Shown: positions 1-6,800 of the stretch, one piece after another
Numbering within the stretch: the first letter of the stretch is position 1
Layout of the letters: each line of letters starts with the position of its first letter
Assembly: GCA_947303695.1 (NCBI GenBank)
Contig: CAMYYX010000041.1
Coordinates: 1-13,001, forward strand
DNA: 13,001 bases
Direction of reading: 5' to 3'
Source of the DNA: an uncultured Prevotellaceae bacterium
GTDB taxonomy: Bacteria; Bacteroidota; Bacteroidia; Bacteroidales; Bacteroidaceae
Notes under the pieces: generated by a model
What the model was told of the DNA's origin: nothing
The model's input: only the letters and a program-made list of their open reading frames with translations
The model's database searches: none
Made by a program: the position numbers and the translations under genes

Positions 1-78
1 CACTTTTACACGCGTCTTAATCTCAGCCTCAGTAATCGACGTCTTAAACGTCTTGTCCTTAATTTTAACGATACTCAT
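1..78 (-). CDS. hpt: Probable hypoxanthine phosphoribosyltransferase, N-terminal fragment
   Basis: Only the first 26 codons lie in the window; the gene runs off the left edge. The peptide begins MSIVKIKDKTFKTSITEAEI. This resembles the N-terminus of Bacteroidota hypoxanthine phosphoribosyltransferases, which start with a short xIKDKxF segment followed by an SxxEI helix. Such enzymes convert hypoxanthine or guanine plus PRPP to IMP or GMP in the cytoplasm (purine salvage). The catalytic PRPP-binding loop lies outside the window, so the call rests on resemblance of the N-terminus alone. The ATG at 78-76 follows a -7 element on the minus strand at 111-103. The divergent neighbour is a 5'-nucleotidase-family lipoprotein, which would also fit nucleotide salvage. 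Confidence 0.55.
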   Translation of the reverse strand, partial: MSIVKIKDKTFKTSITEAEIKTRVKV

Positions 79-102
79 GATGCCTAAAATACTAAATTTG
101 AT

Positions 103-111
103 GCAAAGATA
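103..111 (-). promoter_or_regulatory. Bacteroidota -7 promoter element for the minus-strand gene at 78
   Basis: Read on the minus strand, positions 111-103 give TATCTTTGC, a match to the Bacteroidota -7 consensus TAnnTTTG followed by C. It lies about 25 bases upstream of the ATG at 78. No good -33 TTTG box is visible; the expected place is filled by AT-rich heptad repeats. Confidence 0.65.
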
Positions 112-167
112 CAAAATAATTATGAATTATGAATTATGAATTATGAATTATTTCGTAACTTTGCATC
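111..167. repeat. Dispersed bidirectional promoter repeat, copy 1 (AATTATG heptads)
   Basis: Four perfect AATTATG units (118-124, 125-131, 132-138, 139-145) are followed by AATTATT (146-152). The array is flanked by a minus-strand -7 box whose upstream end is at 111 and a plus-strand -7 box at 156-164. Positions 111-167 match 3857-3913 at 53 of 57 bases without gaps (differences at 124, 132, 158 and 166). Both copies sit between divergently transcribed genes. Confidence 0.8.
156..164 (+). promoter_or_regulatory. Bacteroidota -7 promoter element for the 5'-nucleotidase gene
   Basis: TAACTTTGC matches TAnnTTTGC. Transcription would start near 171, leaving a leader of about 55 bases before the ATG at 227. 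That leader contains a perfect 7-bp inverted repeat (GCTTTAT at 183-189, ATAAAGC at 203-209) with a 13-base loop, whose role is unknown. Confidence 0.65.
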
Positions 168-226
168 ATAAAACAACAGAAAGCTTTATTTCTGCTTACT
201 ACATAAAGCATTTAATTTTCAGAAAG

Positions 227-1771
227 ATGAAATATAAGTATTTGGTATTGCTGACAATCGTCAGTTCGGTTGTCATGAGTTGTAAGACTGATAATGATAA
301 GAGTACGGTCGTGCTCTTCGATAATGATGTGCATTGTGGTATCGAGGGATATGCCAAGATGGCTGCGTTGCGCGACTTGATGGTGGATACCGCCTATACG
401 TGTCTGGTTTCGAACGGAGATTACTTGCAGGGAGGTCCCGCAGGAGCTTTGTCGAAGGGTGAGTATATCATCGATATCATGAACAAGGCGCGATATACCG
501 CTGTGACGCTTGGTAACCACGAGTTCGACTATAAGGCTCCTCGCATGCTTGAGCTGTTCGACCGCTTCAATGCTCCTGTGGTATGTACCAACTTGGTTGA
601 TGTAGCTACAGGTAAGCGTGTCTATCCTGAAAGCATCATCCGGAAAGTGGGAAAGAAGACAATCGGATTCGTGGGTGTAGTTACTCCTACGACCCTTAAC
701 ACGGAGGAATATGCGTTCTACGACGAAGACGGCAAGCAACTGTATGACTTGTGCGAAAAGACTACCTATGAGCTTGTACAGAAGGCTGTGAACAAGATTC
801 GTAAGAAGGTGGACTATGTCGTTGTGCTCGCACATCTGGGTGAAGACCCCAACGAGACGAATGTAGATTCGCATGGGTTGATTCAAGCAACTACGGGTAT
901 CGATGTGGTGCTCGACGGTCACACTCATTCGGAGATTCCTCAGGAGTTTGTGATGAACAAGGCTGGTAAGCCTGTGCTGATTGCTCAGACGGGTACGAAA
1001 TATGACAACGCAGGTAAACTGGTGATTCGTCGTGACGGAAGGATGTCGACCGAACTTATCAGTTTGAAGAATTATCCGTATCGCGATCAGGAGGTACGAA
1101 TGGTGACTGACAGCGTGCTGGATGTGTTGGATGCCCAGACCAGTCGTGTCATCTGCCAGAACGAAGTGGACCTGAAGATACTGGATGCAGAAGGGAAGCA
1201 GCAGGTGCGTTATGCTGAGAGCAACGCAGGTGACCTCGTGGCAGATGCCTACCGCATTGTGAGCGGAGCTGAGTTTGCGATGACGAACGGTGGTGGTGTG
1301 CGTGTGGACCTTCTGAAAGGACAGCTCACCTATGGCGACTTGGTGACGATGTTGCCATTCGATAATAATGTGTGTGTAATCGAGATCACGGGTGCACAGC
1401 TGAAAGACCTGCTTGAAACCTGTACTCAATACACACCTGTAGAGTTCGGCGATTTCCCACAGGTATCGGGTATCAAATTCACAATTGACAAGAGACGTAA
1501 TGTGGGTGATCGTATCACCGACCTGGTCATCCTCAACAAGGGAGGTAATTACGAACCTGTACAAATGGATCGTACGTACAGCATGGCGACGATTGACTAT
1601 TGTGTGACGGGCGGTGGATTTGTCGGCAAACTGAAACAGAACAAAATTACGAATCCTTCACTTATCCTCTACAACGAGTGTTTGATTAAGTATGTGACAG
1701 AGAATCTCGGCGGACATATCGGTCAGGAGTATGCAGCTCCTCAAGGACGTATAACAATAGTTGAAAAATGA
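227..1771 (+). CDS. 5'-nucleotidase-family metallophosphatase lipoprotein
   Basis: The 514-residue protein has the two-domain UshA/5'-nucleotidase layout and would hydrolyse nucleotides or related phosphoesters outside the inner membrane. Residues 1-18 are a lipoprotein signal ending VVMSC with the lipid-carrying Cys19. The N-terminal metallophosphatase domain shows DVH (34-36), GD (64-65), GNHEFD (96-101), His203 in LAHLG, and GHTH (231-234), together forming a dimetal site. The C-terminal domain (about 310-514) shows NAGDLVAD (333-340), NGGGVR (354-359) and GGGF (462-465). I chose ATG 227 because it immediately precedes the signal peptide. An in-frame ATG at 143 lies inside the repeat and upstream of the predicted transcript start. 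Length and key residues look complete. Exact substrate is unknown; sugar-nucleotide or 2',3'-cyclic nucleotide hydrolysis are alternatives. Confidence 0.9.
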   Translation: MKYKYLVLLTIVSSVVMSCKTDNDKSTVVLFDNDVHCGIEGYAKMAALRDLMVDTAYTCLVSNGDYLQGGPAGALSKGEYIIDIMNKARYTAVTLGNHEFDYKAPRMLELFDRFNAPVVCTNLVDVATGKRVYPESIIRKVGKKTIGFVGVVTPTTLNTEEYAFYDEDGKQLYDLCEKTTYELVQKAVNKIRKKVDYVVVLAHLGEDPNETNVDSHGLIQATTGIDVVLDGHTHSEIPQEFVMNKAGKPVLIAQTGTKYDNAGKLVIRRDGRMSTELISLKNYPYRDQEVRMVTDSVLDVLDAQTSRVICQNEVDLKILDAEGKQQVRYAESNAGDLVADAYRIVSGAEFAMTNGGGVRVDLLKGQLTYGDLVTMLPFDNNVCVIEITGAQLKDLLETCTQYTPVEFGDFPQVSGIKFTIDKRRNVGDRITDLVILNKGGNYEPVQMDRTYSMATIDYCVTGGGFVGKLKQNKITNPSLILYNECLIKYVTENLGGHIGQEYAAPQGRITIVEK

Positions 1772-1784
1772 AAATAGGGGAGTG

Positions 1785-1808
1785 AACAGCAGAAAATTGG
1801 GCTGTTTT
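1785..1808 (+). terminator. Possible weak terminator after the 5'-nucleotidase gene
   Basis: AACAGC (1785-1790) pairs with GCTGTT (1801-1806) around a 10-base loop and is followed by only a short T tract. It lies 14 bases after the stop codon. The stem is short, so termination is uncertain. Confidence 0.35.
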
Positions 1809-1813
1809 GCAAA

Positions 1814-1865
1814 AAAATAGTAAATAGTAAATGGTTAATTGGTAAATTATTACTACCTTTGCACC
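1814..1865 (+). repeat. Promoter-bearing heptad repeat, variant B copy 1
   Basis: The stretch is built of 7-base units of AAATAGT and AAATGGT type and ends in a -7 box and CACC. It matches 6746-6797 at 49 of 52 bases without gaps. Confidence 0.75.
1854..1862 (+). promoter_or_regulatory. Bacteroidota -7 promoter element for rpmE
   Basis: TACCTTTGC matches TAnnTTTGC. It lies about 95 bases before the rpmE start, giving an untranslated leader of roughly 85-90 bases. TTAATTGG around 1835-1842 could serve as a degenerate -33 region. The leader is long for this window and could host ribosomal-protein autoregulation, though I see no strong hairpin. Confidence 0.7.
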
Positions 1866-1957
1866 CCGATTGCGGATTGTAGCAGTCGAAAGAGATTATT
1901 TTATTGTTCACCAGAACAAAAATTGAACTGTATAAAAACAATAAAAACGAAAACGAA

Positions 1958-2212
1958 ATGAAAAAAGGTATTCATCCAGAGAATTATCGTCCAGTAGTGT
2001 TCAAGGACATGAGCAACGGCGATATGTTCCTCTCTCAGTCTTGTGCAAAGTCAAACGAGACTATCGAATTTGAAGGTAAAGAGTATCCGCTGATCAAGCT
2101 TGAAATCTCTTCTACATCACACCCATTCTACACAGGTAAGGCTAAGCTTGTCGACACCGCAGGTCGCGTTGATAAGTTCATGAACCGCTACGCCGTGATG
2201 AAGAAGAAGTAA
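1958..2212 (+). CDS. rpmE: 50S ribosomal protein L31, type B
   Basis: The 84-residue protein starts MKKGIHPENYRPVVFKDMSN, the standard N-terminus of type B L31, and has the family's RVDKFMNRY segment near the end (about 69-77). L31 sits on the large ribosomal subunit and bridges to the small subunit. Only one cysteine (in QSCAKSNE) is present; the zinc-binding CxxC pair of type A L31 is absent, which is why I assign the zinc-free type. I chose ATG 1958 because everything upstream in frame is AT-rich leader with no similarity. A strong terminator follows, so the gene appears monocistronic, driven by the repeat-borne promoter at 1854-1862. The sequence is full length. Confidence 0.95.
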   Translation: MKKGIHPENYRPVVFKDMSNGDMFLSQSCAKSNETIEFEGKEYPLIKLEISSTSHPFYTGKAKLVDTAGRVDKFMNRYAVMKKK

Positions 2213-2235
2213 TTCTTTGGGAAACAGAAATAAGA

Positions 2236-2267
2236 AGCACTCACACTCAGGTTGTGGGTGCTTTTTT
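2236..2267 (+). terminator. Intrinsic terminator of rpmE
   Basis: A 10-bp stem (AGCACTCACA 2236-2245 with TGTGGGTGCT 2253-2262, one G-T wobble) has a 7-base loop and runs into six Ts (2262-2267). It lies between the convergent ends of rpmE and the flippase gene. It might partly terminate the minus-strand transcript too, but the minus-strand tail is not a clean T run. Confidence 0.85.
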
Positions 2268-2272
2268 GTGTC

Positions 2273-3823
2273 TTAGGAGACTGTGTGGGGGCTGAGTATG
2301 CGTTTGATTTTGTTGGTAACAAACTGGCGTTGCTCCTTGTCCAGTCCGATGTAGTAGATGGTTGGAATGGTTGAAAGGAGACAGATAGAGGTGTTGACGA
2401 TAATCTTTGTGAGTGGATAAGCAAGCAGATAGTCGGTTAAGTGTGCTATGACCGGTATGATGCTGCCGATGATGACCACGATGAGACAACGAATCAGTAC
2501 TTCTTTGATGTAACGCCATACCGACAGGTTGATAGCAGGACACACAATGAGCATTCGGGCTATCTGAGTGACGATGAACACCGCCAGCTGAACGATGAAT
2601 ACAGATACCGGTGAGCATCCTTTCCATAAACAGAACCACGCAATCGGAACGATGAGCAGCAGGAGGTTGGCTTCAATCATCTGGAACTTCGCAATACGTC
2701 CTGTTGCATGAATGGACATACACATCACCGCTCCGAGCGTGTGAACCATCATACACATGATGGACATACGAACAAACCAAACCGTGTAATCGGGTACATC
2801 GCCCAGATAGATGAGGAGGATGTAGCTGGTGTTGAGCAATACGGGTAGGGATAGCAGGTAGAGGAGAAGGAAGGCGAACTTCGAGGAGGTAATGACCAAC
2901 GTGTGGAGATATTTGTAGTCGCCTGCTGCATAGCTCTTCACAATCTGTGGTTGTACAGCCGTCAGGACGTTCTCGGCAAAGAGGTAGAGTTTGCTCTGAA
3001 TGATGTTGGCCACTCCGTATGCGGTATTCATGACCGTGTTGTAGAAGAAATTGAGCAACAGGTTGATACCCTGTGAATAGCCGATAGATGCCAACGTACC
3101 GTTGAACGACCATCCGCCGAATTTCAGCATCCGGACGAACAGCTGCTTGTCGAACACCCATCGTCCGTGTGTCTCAGGGAAGGAACGGTTGCAATACCAA
3201 CCATAGATCAGACGCATGCTGACTTGTACCAACATAATCAGCGCTCCATAGAGGATGAGTTTGTCGGTATTGGTGTATTTCACCAGAAAGACGATGAGGA
3301 GGTTGACGAGCACGTTGTAGATGCCGATAGAGGCAAATACACCCATCTTTTCGTGTGCTACGATGAGTGCGTCGTAAGGAGCACTCATGATGCCGATGAG
3401 GGACGTGATGATGGAGAACTGATAGATGATGATTGTGGCCGTCAGTCGGTCGGGTGGGATCACCAGATAGTTGCACACATAGTAAAGTCCGAACGTCTCA
3501 GCCGAGAGGAACACCAGTCCTGCGATGGTGAGATGAACCAGTCGGGCTGTGCTGAAGATGGTATGCAACTCTTCTACACTTTTCCCTTCGCCTTGGGCGT
3601 ATGTAATGAAACGCATCGTGGCCGAAACGAGCGAGTTGAGCACGATGAATACACTCATCACACCTCCCACAACGGTAAAGATACCGTAGTCGACATCTCC
3701 CAAGGTCAGGATGACCACGCGAGCTGTGAACAGACTCACAACAAGCTGTACCAACATCTGCCCGTACAGGTATAATGTGTTACGAGCGATGCGACTACTT
3801 CTGGTCTTGTGTTCGTTGTCCAT
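2273..3823 (-). CDS. Wzx-like polysaccharide flippase (MOP superfamily)
   Basis: The 516-residue polytopic membrane protein has roughly 12-14 hydrophobic segments. Its N-terminus (RIARNTLYLYGQMLVQLV, then TLGDVDYGIFTVVGG) is typical of polysaccharide-biosynthesis flippases of the MOP superfamily. These move lipid-linked oligosaccharides across the inner membrane. A charged tail (about 495-516) follows the last helix. The role fits the two neighbouring glycosyltransferases, suggesting part of a surface-glycan locus, although no polymerase or initiating transferase is visible here. The start ATG at 3823-3821 lies about 27 bases downstream of a minus-strand -7 box. Substrate cannot be deduced from sequence. 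A multidrug MATE role is less likely because the N-terminus is of the polysaccharide type. Confidence 0.85.
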   Translation of the reverse strand: MDNEHKTRSSRIARNTLYLYGQMLVQLVVSLFTARVVILTLGDVDYGIFTVVGGVMSVFIVLNSLVSATMRFITYAQGEGKSVEELHTIFSTARLVHLTIAGLVFLSAETFGLYYVCNYLVIPPDRLTATIIIYQFSIITSLIGIMSAPYDALIVAHEKMGVFASIGIYNVLVNLLIVFLVKYTNTDKLILYGALIMLVQVSMRLIYGWYCNRSFPETHGRWVFDKQLFVRMLKFGGWSFNGTLASIGYSQGINLLLNFFYNTVMNTAYGVANIIQSKLYLFAENVLTAVQPQIVKSYAAGDYKYLHTLVITSSKFAFLLLYLLSLPVLLNTSYILLIYLGDVPDYTVWFVRMSIMCMMVHTLGAVMCMSIHATGRIAKFQMIEANLLLLIVPIAWFCLWKGCSPVSVFIVQLAVFIVTQIARMLIVCPAINLSVWRYIKEVLIRCLIVVIIGSIIPVIAHLTDYLLAYPLTKIIVNTSICLLSTIPTIYYIGLDKEQRQFVTNKIKRILSPHTVS

Positions 3824-3849
3824 CAGTCAGATGATTTGTCTTTGCGCGA

Positions 3850-3857
3850 CAAAATTA
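3850..3857 (-). promoter_or_regulatory. Bacteroidota -7 promoter element for the flippase gene
   Basis: On the minus strand, 3857-3850 reads TAATTTTG, matching TAnnTTTG. It occupies the same place in repeat copy 2 as the minus-strand -7 box does in copy 1 (103-111). Confidence 0.6.
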
Positions 3858-3913
3858 CAAAATAATTATCAATTATGCATTATGAATTATGAATTATTTC
3901 GTACCTTTGCACC
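3857..3913. repeat. Dispersed bidirectional promoter repeat, copy 2 (AATTATG heptads)
   Basis: Heptads run AATTATC (3864-3870), AATTATG (3871-3877), CATTATG (3878-3884), AATTATG (3885-3891) and AATTATT (3892-3898). They are flanked by -7 boxes pointing outward on both strands. The copy matches 111-167 at 53 of 57 bases, with identical spacing between the two -7 boxes and the array. Confidence 0.8.
3902..3910 (+). promoter_or_regulatory. Bacteroidota -7 promoter element for glycosyltransferase 1
   Basis: TACCTTTGC matches TAnnTTTGC. The expected transcript start near 3917 leaves a leader of about 20 bases before the ATG at 3938. Confidence 0.7.
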
Positions 3914-3937
3914 AAATTACGAAAGATTGATAATCTT

Positions 3938-4927
3938 ATGGCCAAAGTAAGTGTAATCGTAGCAGTATATAACATGGAGGAACATCTGCGCCAATGTGTC
4001 GAATCGGTACTGGCTCAGACGTTGACCGATGTGGAGGTCGTTTGTGTGGACGACGTATCGACTGACGGTTCGCTTCAGCTGCTTCGTACGATGGCGCAAG
4101 AAGATTCCAGGGTAAAGGTGTTGGAACAGCCCGAGAACGGAGGTGCTCAGTTGGCTCGCAATGCAGGCATTCTGGCTTCGAGTGGTGAGTTCATCACCGT
4201 CCTCGATGATGACGATTGGCTGGCTCCCGATGCGTTGGAGTTGGCTGTGAAGGAGTTCGAAGGGCGCGACGATGTGGAGTGTGTGCTGTTGAAGGAGATG
4301 CGTGTTTGTCCTGATGGTCGTATCTTCTATCCTGAGGGACGTTGGCCGTTCCGTGAGGCGAGAGGTGAGGAGGTCTATTATCACAGTATGCCTTGGCACG
4401 TTTCCGGACGTTACCTCGTACGCCGTCCCCTTCAGTTACGCATCCTCTACGATAATGCCGACCGTGTGTATGGTGAGGACAATACGGCTTTGCTTCATTT
4501 TCTGGAGTCGCCCTACATCATCCAGAGCGAAGGTATCTATTACTACCGCTTGTTGGACGAATCGCTCTCGCATGCGATGAATATGGCTATCTTCGAGGGG
4601 TTGAAGTCTCATGTGGCGATGTCCGGCCATCTGCTCAAAGGCGGCTATTCGTTGTCTGTCCGTAGTGCCCACGAACATTTTCGTTGGCTGATGATCGTGA
4701 ATGCCATCCGTCATCTTTATCTCTATGGACGTAAACACTACACAGCTGCCCAGCGTCGTGAAGCGTGGCAGTTGATACGTGACGATTACGATAGTGTTGA
4801 TCTCTCTTTGGTGCCCGATGAACAGTTACGGAAATTCGGCTATATGCCCCTTCGTTCATCGTGGACGCTCTTCCGCTTGCAAGAGTGGGCTTATTTCACT
4901 TTGAAATGGCTTACACGTCGTATCTAA
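3938..4927 (+). CDS. Family 2 glycosyltransferase (GT-A fold)
   Basis: The 329-residue cytoplasmic enzyme transfers a sugar from a nucleotide-sugar donor, probably to a lipid-linked glycan intermediate. It opens with the GT2 signature VSVIVAVYNMEEHLRQC (4-20). Then come the donor-binding VDDVSTDGS (37-45), NGGAQLARNAG (67-77), the metal-binding acidic run DDDDW (90-94) and the probable catalytic-base motif GEDN (179-182). The C-terminal third (about 230-329) is basic and aromatic and may contact membrane or acceptor. ATG 3938 follows a -7 box by about 27 bases and begins directly at the domain. Its last four bases overlap the end of the convergent second glycosyltransferase. Sugar specificity cannot be read from the sequence. 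Confidence 0.9.
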   Translation: MAKVSVIVAVYNMEEHLRQCVESVLAQTLTDVEVVCVDDVSTDGSLQLLRTMAQEDSRVKVLEQPENGGAQLARNAGILASSGEFITVLDDDDWLAPDALELAVKEFEGRDDVECVLLKEMRVCPDGRIFYPEGRWPFREARGEEVYYHSMPWHVSGRYLVRRPLQLRILYDNADRVYGEDNTALLHFLESPYIIQSEGIYYYRLLDESLSHAMNMAIFEGLKSHVAMSGHLLKGGYSLSVRSAHEHFRWLMIVNAIRHLYLYGRKHYTAAQRREAWQLIRDDYDSVDLSLVPDEQLRKFGYMPLRSSWTLFRLQEWAYFTLKWLTRRI

Positions 4928-6054
4928 AGCAGATTCGATGCAAGCAGATATTGTGTGAAATCTTTGTTTTTCAGGGCTTGGTCTATCGCGGCAAGTGCTC
5001 GATGGGCTTGGTCGGCTTGAACGGTCCTTTGTGGGGCAGGGAAGTAGCGGCTGGCTTGTTCGCACATCGCAGCAAAATAGGCCATGCAGGTCTCTCGGTC
5101 GAGGGTTACCATCCTTGAACCCGATAATTTCATCCCTTGCAGGAAAGCTTCGTACACCCGACTGATGCGGTCTTCGGGTACCATCTCCACAGCTGTTCCT
5201 ATCACTTGTCTAACCACCCAATAGGCATCGAGTGTGGCGTAGTTCCCTTGTTCCTTCGAAGTGAAACTGCTGCTATGCTGTCGATAGATGTAGGTCGTTT
5301 CGCTGATGGTCGCCATCTTGTGGGCCATCGGGTAGAAGAGAAACGACAGGATGGTGTCTTCGTATCGATAGTTCTCTGGGAATCCGATCTGCTCGAACAG
5401 TCTGGCTGCGAACACCTTACTGCACACATATCCAGATAGCTGACGGGCGTCATTCTCCTCTGTGTGTTGTATATGAGGCTGTTGGGACACTCCGTCAGTC
5501 GTGTCGATCGAGCCTTCCACCACGTCTGCATTCTGTTCGTATGCTTTGTCCATCAGGTTGCTGATGGCATCTTGCGGCAAGAGGTCGTCTGCATCTACGA
5601 ACATCACATAGCGAGCGTTGATGTGTGCTAAAGCCTGATTGCGTGCGGCCGATACGCCACGATGTTGCTGGGTGAGGATGGTGAAATGCTCTTCCTGCTC
5701 ATGTTGTTTCAGGATGTCTGCACTTGCGTCTGTGCTTCCGTCGTCGATGAACGTCGCATGAAATCGGTAATTGGTGATTTGGCCATTGATGGATTCGATA
5801 CATGCTTCCAAATAGTCGGCTGCATTGTAAACGGGTACGATCATCTCCAGGTCGTATTCAGGTTGGGCAGCAATCGTGTTGGCCTTCACGCAGGTCGTTC
5901 CCTGGTCGGCATAACGTTGCTCCATGATGTGCTCGGCTTCCTCAAGGGATTGTGTGGCTGTCTTGTGCGGCATAACGACTCGCAGCACATGATACCACAC
6001 CCTGCAGGTATGTGTAGCTTTGCCGATCTGTCGTATGTTATTGAGCCACTTCAT
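4924..6054 (-). CDS. Family 2 glycosyltransferase with N-terminal extension
   Basis: The 376-residue GT-A fold enzyme carries about 66 residues ahead of the catalytic domain; these are rich in His, Arg and Trp and have no recognised motif. The domain then shows MIVPVYNAADYLEACI (71-86), IDDGSTD (103-109), RGVSAARNQAL (132-142), the metal-binding DADD (154-157) and YED (231-233) as likely catalytic base. It should elongate a glycan on the cytoplasmic side. It starts 12 bases after the stop of the upstream DUF3256 gene, so the two look co-transcribed. Its TAG stop overlaps the TAA of the convergent glycosyltransferase, so the two genes meet tail to tail. The two enzymes are only distantly similar outside the common motifs, so this is not a recent duplication. 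Confidence 0.9.
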   Translation of the reverse strand: MKWLNNIRQIGKATHTCRVWYHVLRVVMPHKTATQSLEEAEHIMEQRYADQGTTCVKANTIAAQPEYDLEMIVPVYNAADYLEACIESINGQITNYRFHATFIDDGSTDASADILKQHEQEEHFTILTQQHRGVSAARNQALAHINARYVMFVDADDLLPQDAISNLMDKAYEQNADVVEGSIDTTDGVSQQPHIQHTEENDARQLSGYVCSKVFAARLFEQIGFPENYRYEDTILSFLFYPMAHKMATISETTYIYRQHSSSFTSKEQGNYATLDAYWVVRQVIGTAVEMVPEDRISRVYEAFLQGMKLSGSRMVTLDRETCMAYFAAMCEQASRYFPAPQRTVQADQAHRALAAIDQALKNKDFTQYLLASNLL

Positions 6055-6066
6055 GTCGTTCGGTGG

Positions 6067-6642
6067 TTAAGGCATTGATTCGTCTTTGAGGAACCGTTGC
6101 TGCTCTTTGTTCCACTTGATGTTGACCGTTCCCCCATCTTTCCAGACGATCTTCCCATCGTTGTTTCGTAAATCCGAAACAGTAGTGGCGAGGGTGGTAT
6201 CGTCCGTGAAGTTGTAGTAACTGAAAGTCATGAGGATGTTTCCACTACTATGTGTCGACAATTTATAGGTTGAGGGTGTCCAGTCGGGGTGGTAAAACTT
6301 GGTGGTGCTGTCCCATGCGTCTGTTTTCACGGAGTGAATCAAGCAGATAAGATAGCTGTCGGGGGTAGGGAGTTTGCACAGTTGCACTTCAGTCAATTCC
6401 GAAAGTTGAATCTTCGCCAGATTATCCGTGAGCATGGTGAGTCGTGATTTGCCCCTGAGTCGGTTCGTCACCTCGTTCTCCATGTTGTTCTCGATGAGAT
6501 CCACCATATCCAGCCTGTCGTTCTTGCTGAGCGATGGGAGTATGGTGTCGGGTAGGGTGGTGAACAACTCCTTGATGGTTTGTGCGTTAGCAGCAGTCGT
6601 CAGACACAGCAACGCTATGATGATGTAGATTCTGTGTTTCAT
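6067..6642 (-). CDS. Secreted DUF3256-family protein
   Basis: The 191-residue protein has a signal peptide (MKHRIYIIIALLCLTTAANA, cleavage before Gln21), so it is probably periplasmic. The region with MVDLIENNMENEV, LTMLTDNLAKIQLSE and KLPTPDSYLICLIHSV resembles the Bacteroidota family DUF3256, whose function is unknown. In family members I recall, the same order appears: a nonpolar helix, a TxLTDxxxxLxLSE-like segment and a line about LP plus a repeated ICL/IVK strand. Homologues occur widely in Bacteroidales. I chose ATG 6642 because it starts exactly at the signal peptide; a TTG nine bases upstream would add three residues. It is first in an apparent two-gene operon with the glycosyltransferase at 4924-6054. 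Confidence 0.75.
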   Translation of the reverse strand: MKHRIYIIIALLCLTTAANAQTIKELFTTLPDTILPSLSKNDRLDMVDLIENNMENEVTNRLRGKSRLTMLTDNLAKIQLSELTEVQLCKLPTPDSYLICLIHSVKTDAWDSTTKFYHPDWTPSTYKLSTHSSGNILMTFSYYNFTDDTTLATTVSDLRNNDGKIVWKDGGTVNIKWNKEQQRFLKDESMP

Positions 6643-6663
6643 ATTCCGCAATCATATTTGCTT

Positions 6664-6672
6664 GCAAAATTA
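6664..6672 (-). promoter_or_regulatory. Bacteroidota -7 promoter element for the DUF3256-glycosyltransferase operon
   Basis: On the minus strand, 6672-6664 reads TAATTTTGC, matching TAnnTTTGC. It lies about 22 bases upstream of the ATG at 6642. Confidence 0.65.
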
Positions 6673-6726
6673 CAATAATTCTCTGATACCACAAAACAAT
6701 TATAAAAAAAATGGTCAATGTTCAAC

Positions 6727-6797
6727 GTTGAATGTAAAAATGAAGAAAATAGTAAATAGTAAATGGTTAAATGGTAAATTATTCGTACCTTTGCACC
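6727..6797 (+). repeat. Promoter-bearing heptad repeat, variant B copy 2
   Basis: AAATAGT and AAATGGT units run into AATTATTCGTACCTTTGCACC-type sequence. The segment 6746-6797 matches 1814-1865 at 49 of 52 bases. The segment 6731-6779 matches 11790-11839 except for one extra G in the latter. The match to the third copy also includes GTTGAATGTAAAA at 6727-6739. Confidence 0.8.
6786..6794 (+). promoter_or_regulatory. Bacteroidota -7 promoter element for the MATE-PAP2 gene
   Basis: TACCTTTGC matches TAnnTTTGC. Transcription from about 6801 would give a structured leader of about 80 bases before the ATG at 6883. Confidence 0.7.
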
Positions 6798-6800
6798 AAA

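Noticed and set aside
111..167. Inverted-repeat end of an insertion sequence
   Set aside because: The matching copies are direct, carry promoters at fixed places, and no transposase gene or target-site duplication is visible near either one.
143..226. Upstream in-frame ATG for the 5'-nucleotidase gene
   Set aside because: It lies inside the heptad repeat and upstream of the predicted transcript start, and would bury the lipoprotein signal peptide behind 28 extra residues.
212..1564. Long (450-codon) open frame antisense to the 5'-nucleotidase gene
   Set aside because: The plus strand encodes a clear complete enzyme with all motifs; the antisense peptide is rich in His, Thr and Ser with no recognisable domain or start context.
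3167..3775. 202-codon plus-strand frame inside the flippase gene
   Set aside because: It is antisense to a convincing multi-helix membrane protein and encodes an acidic His/Asp-rich peptide typical of shadow frames.
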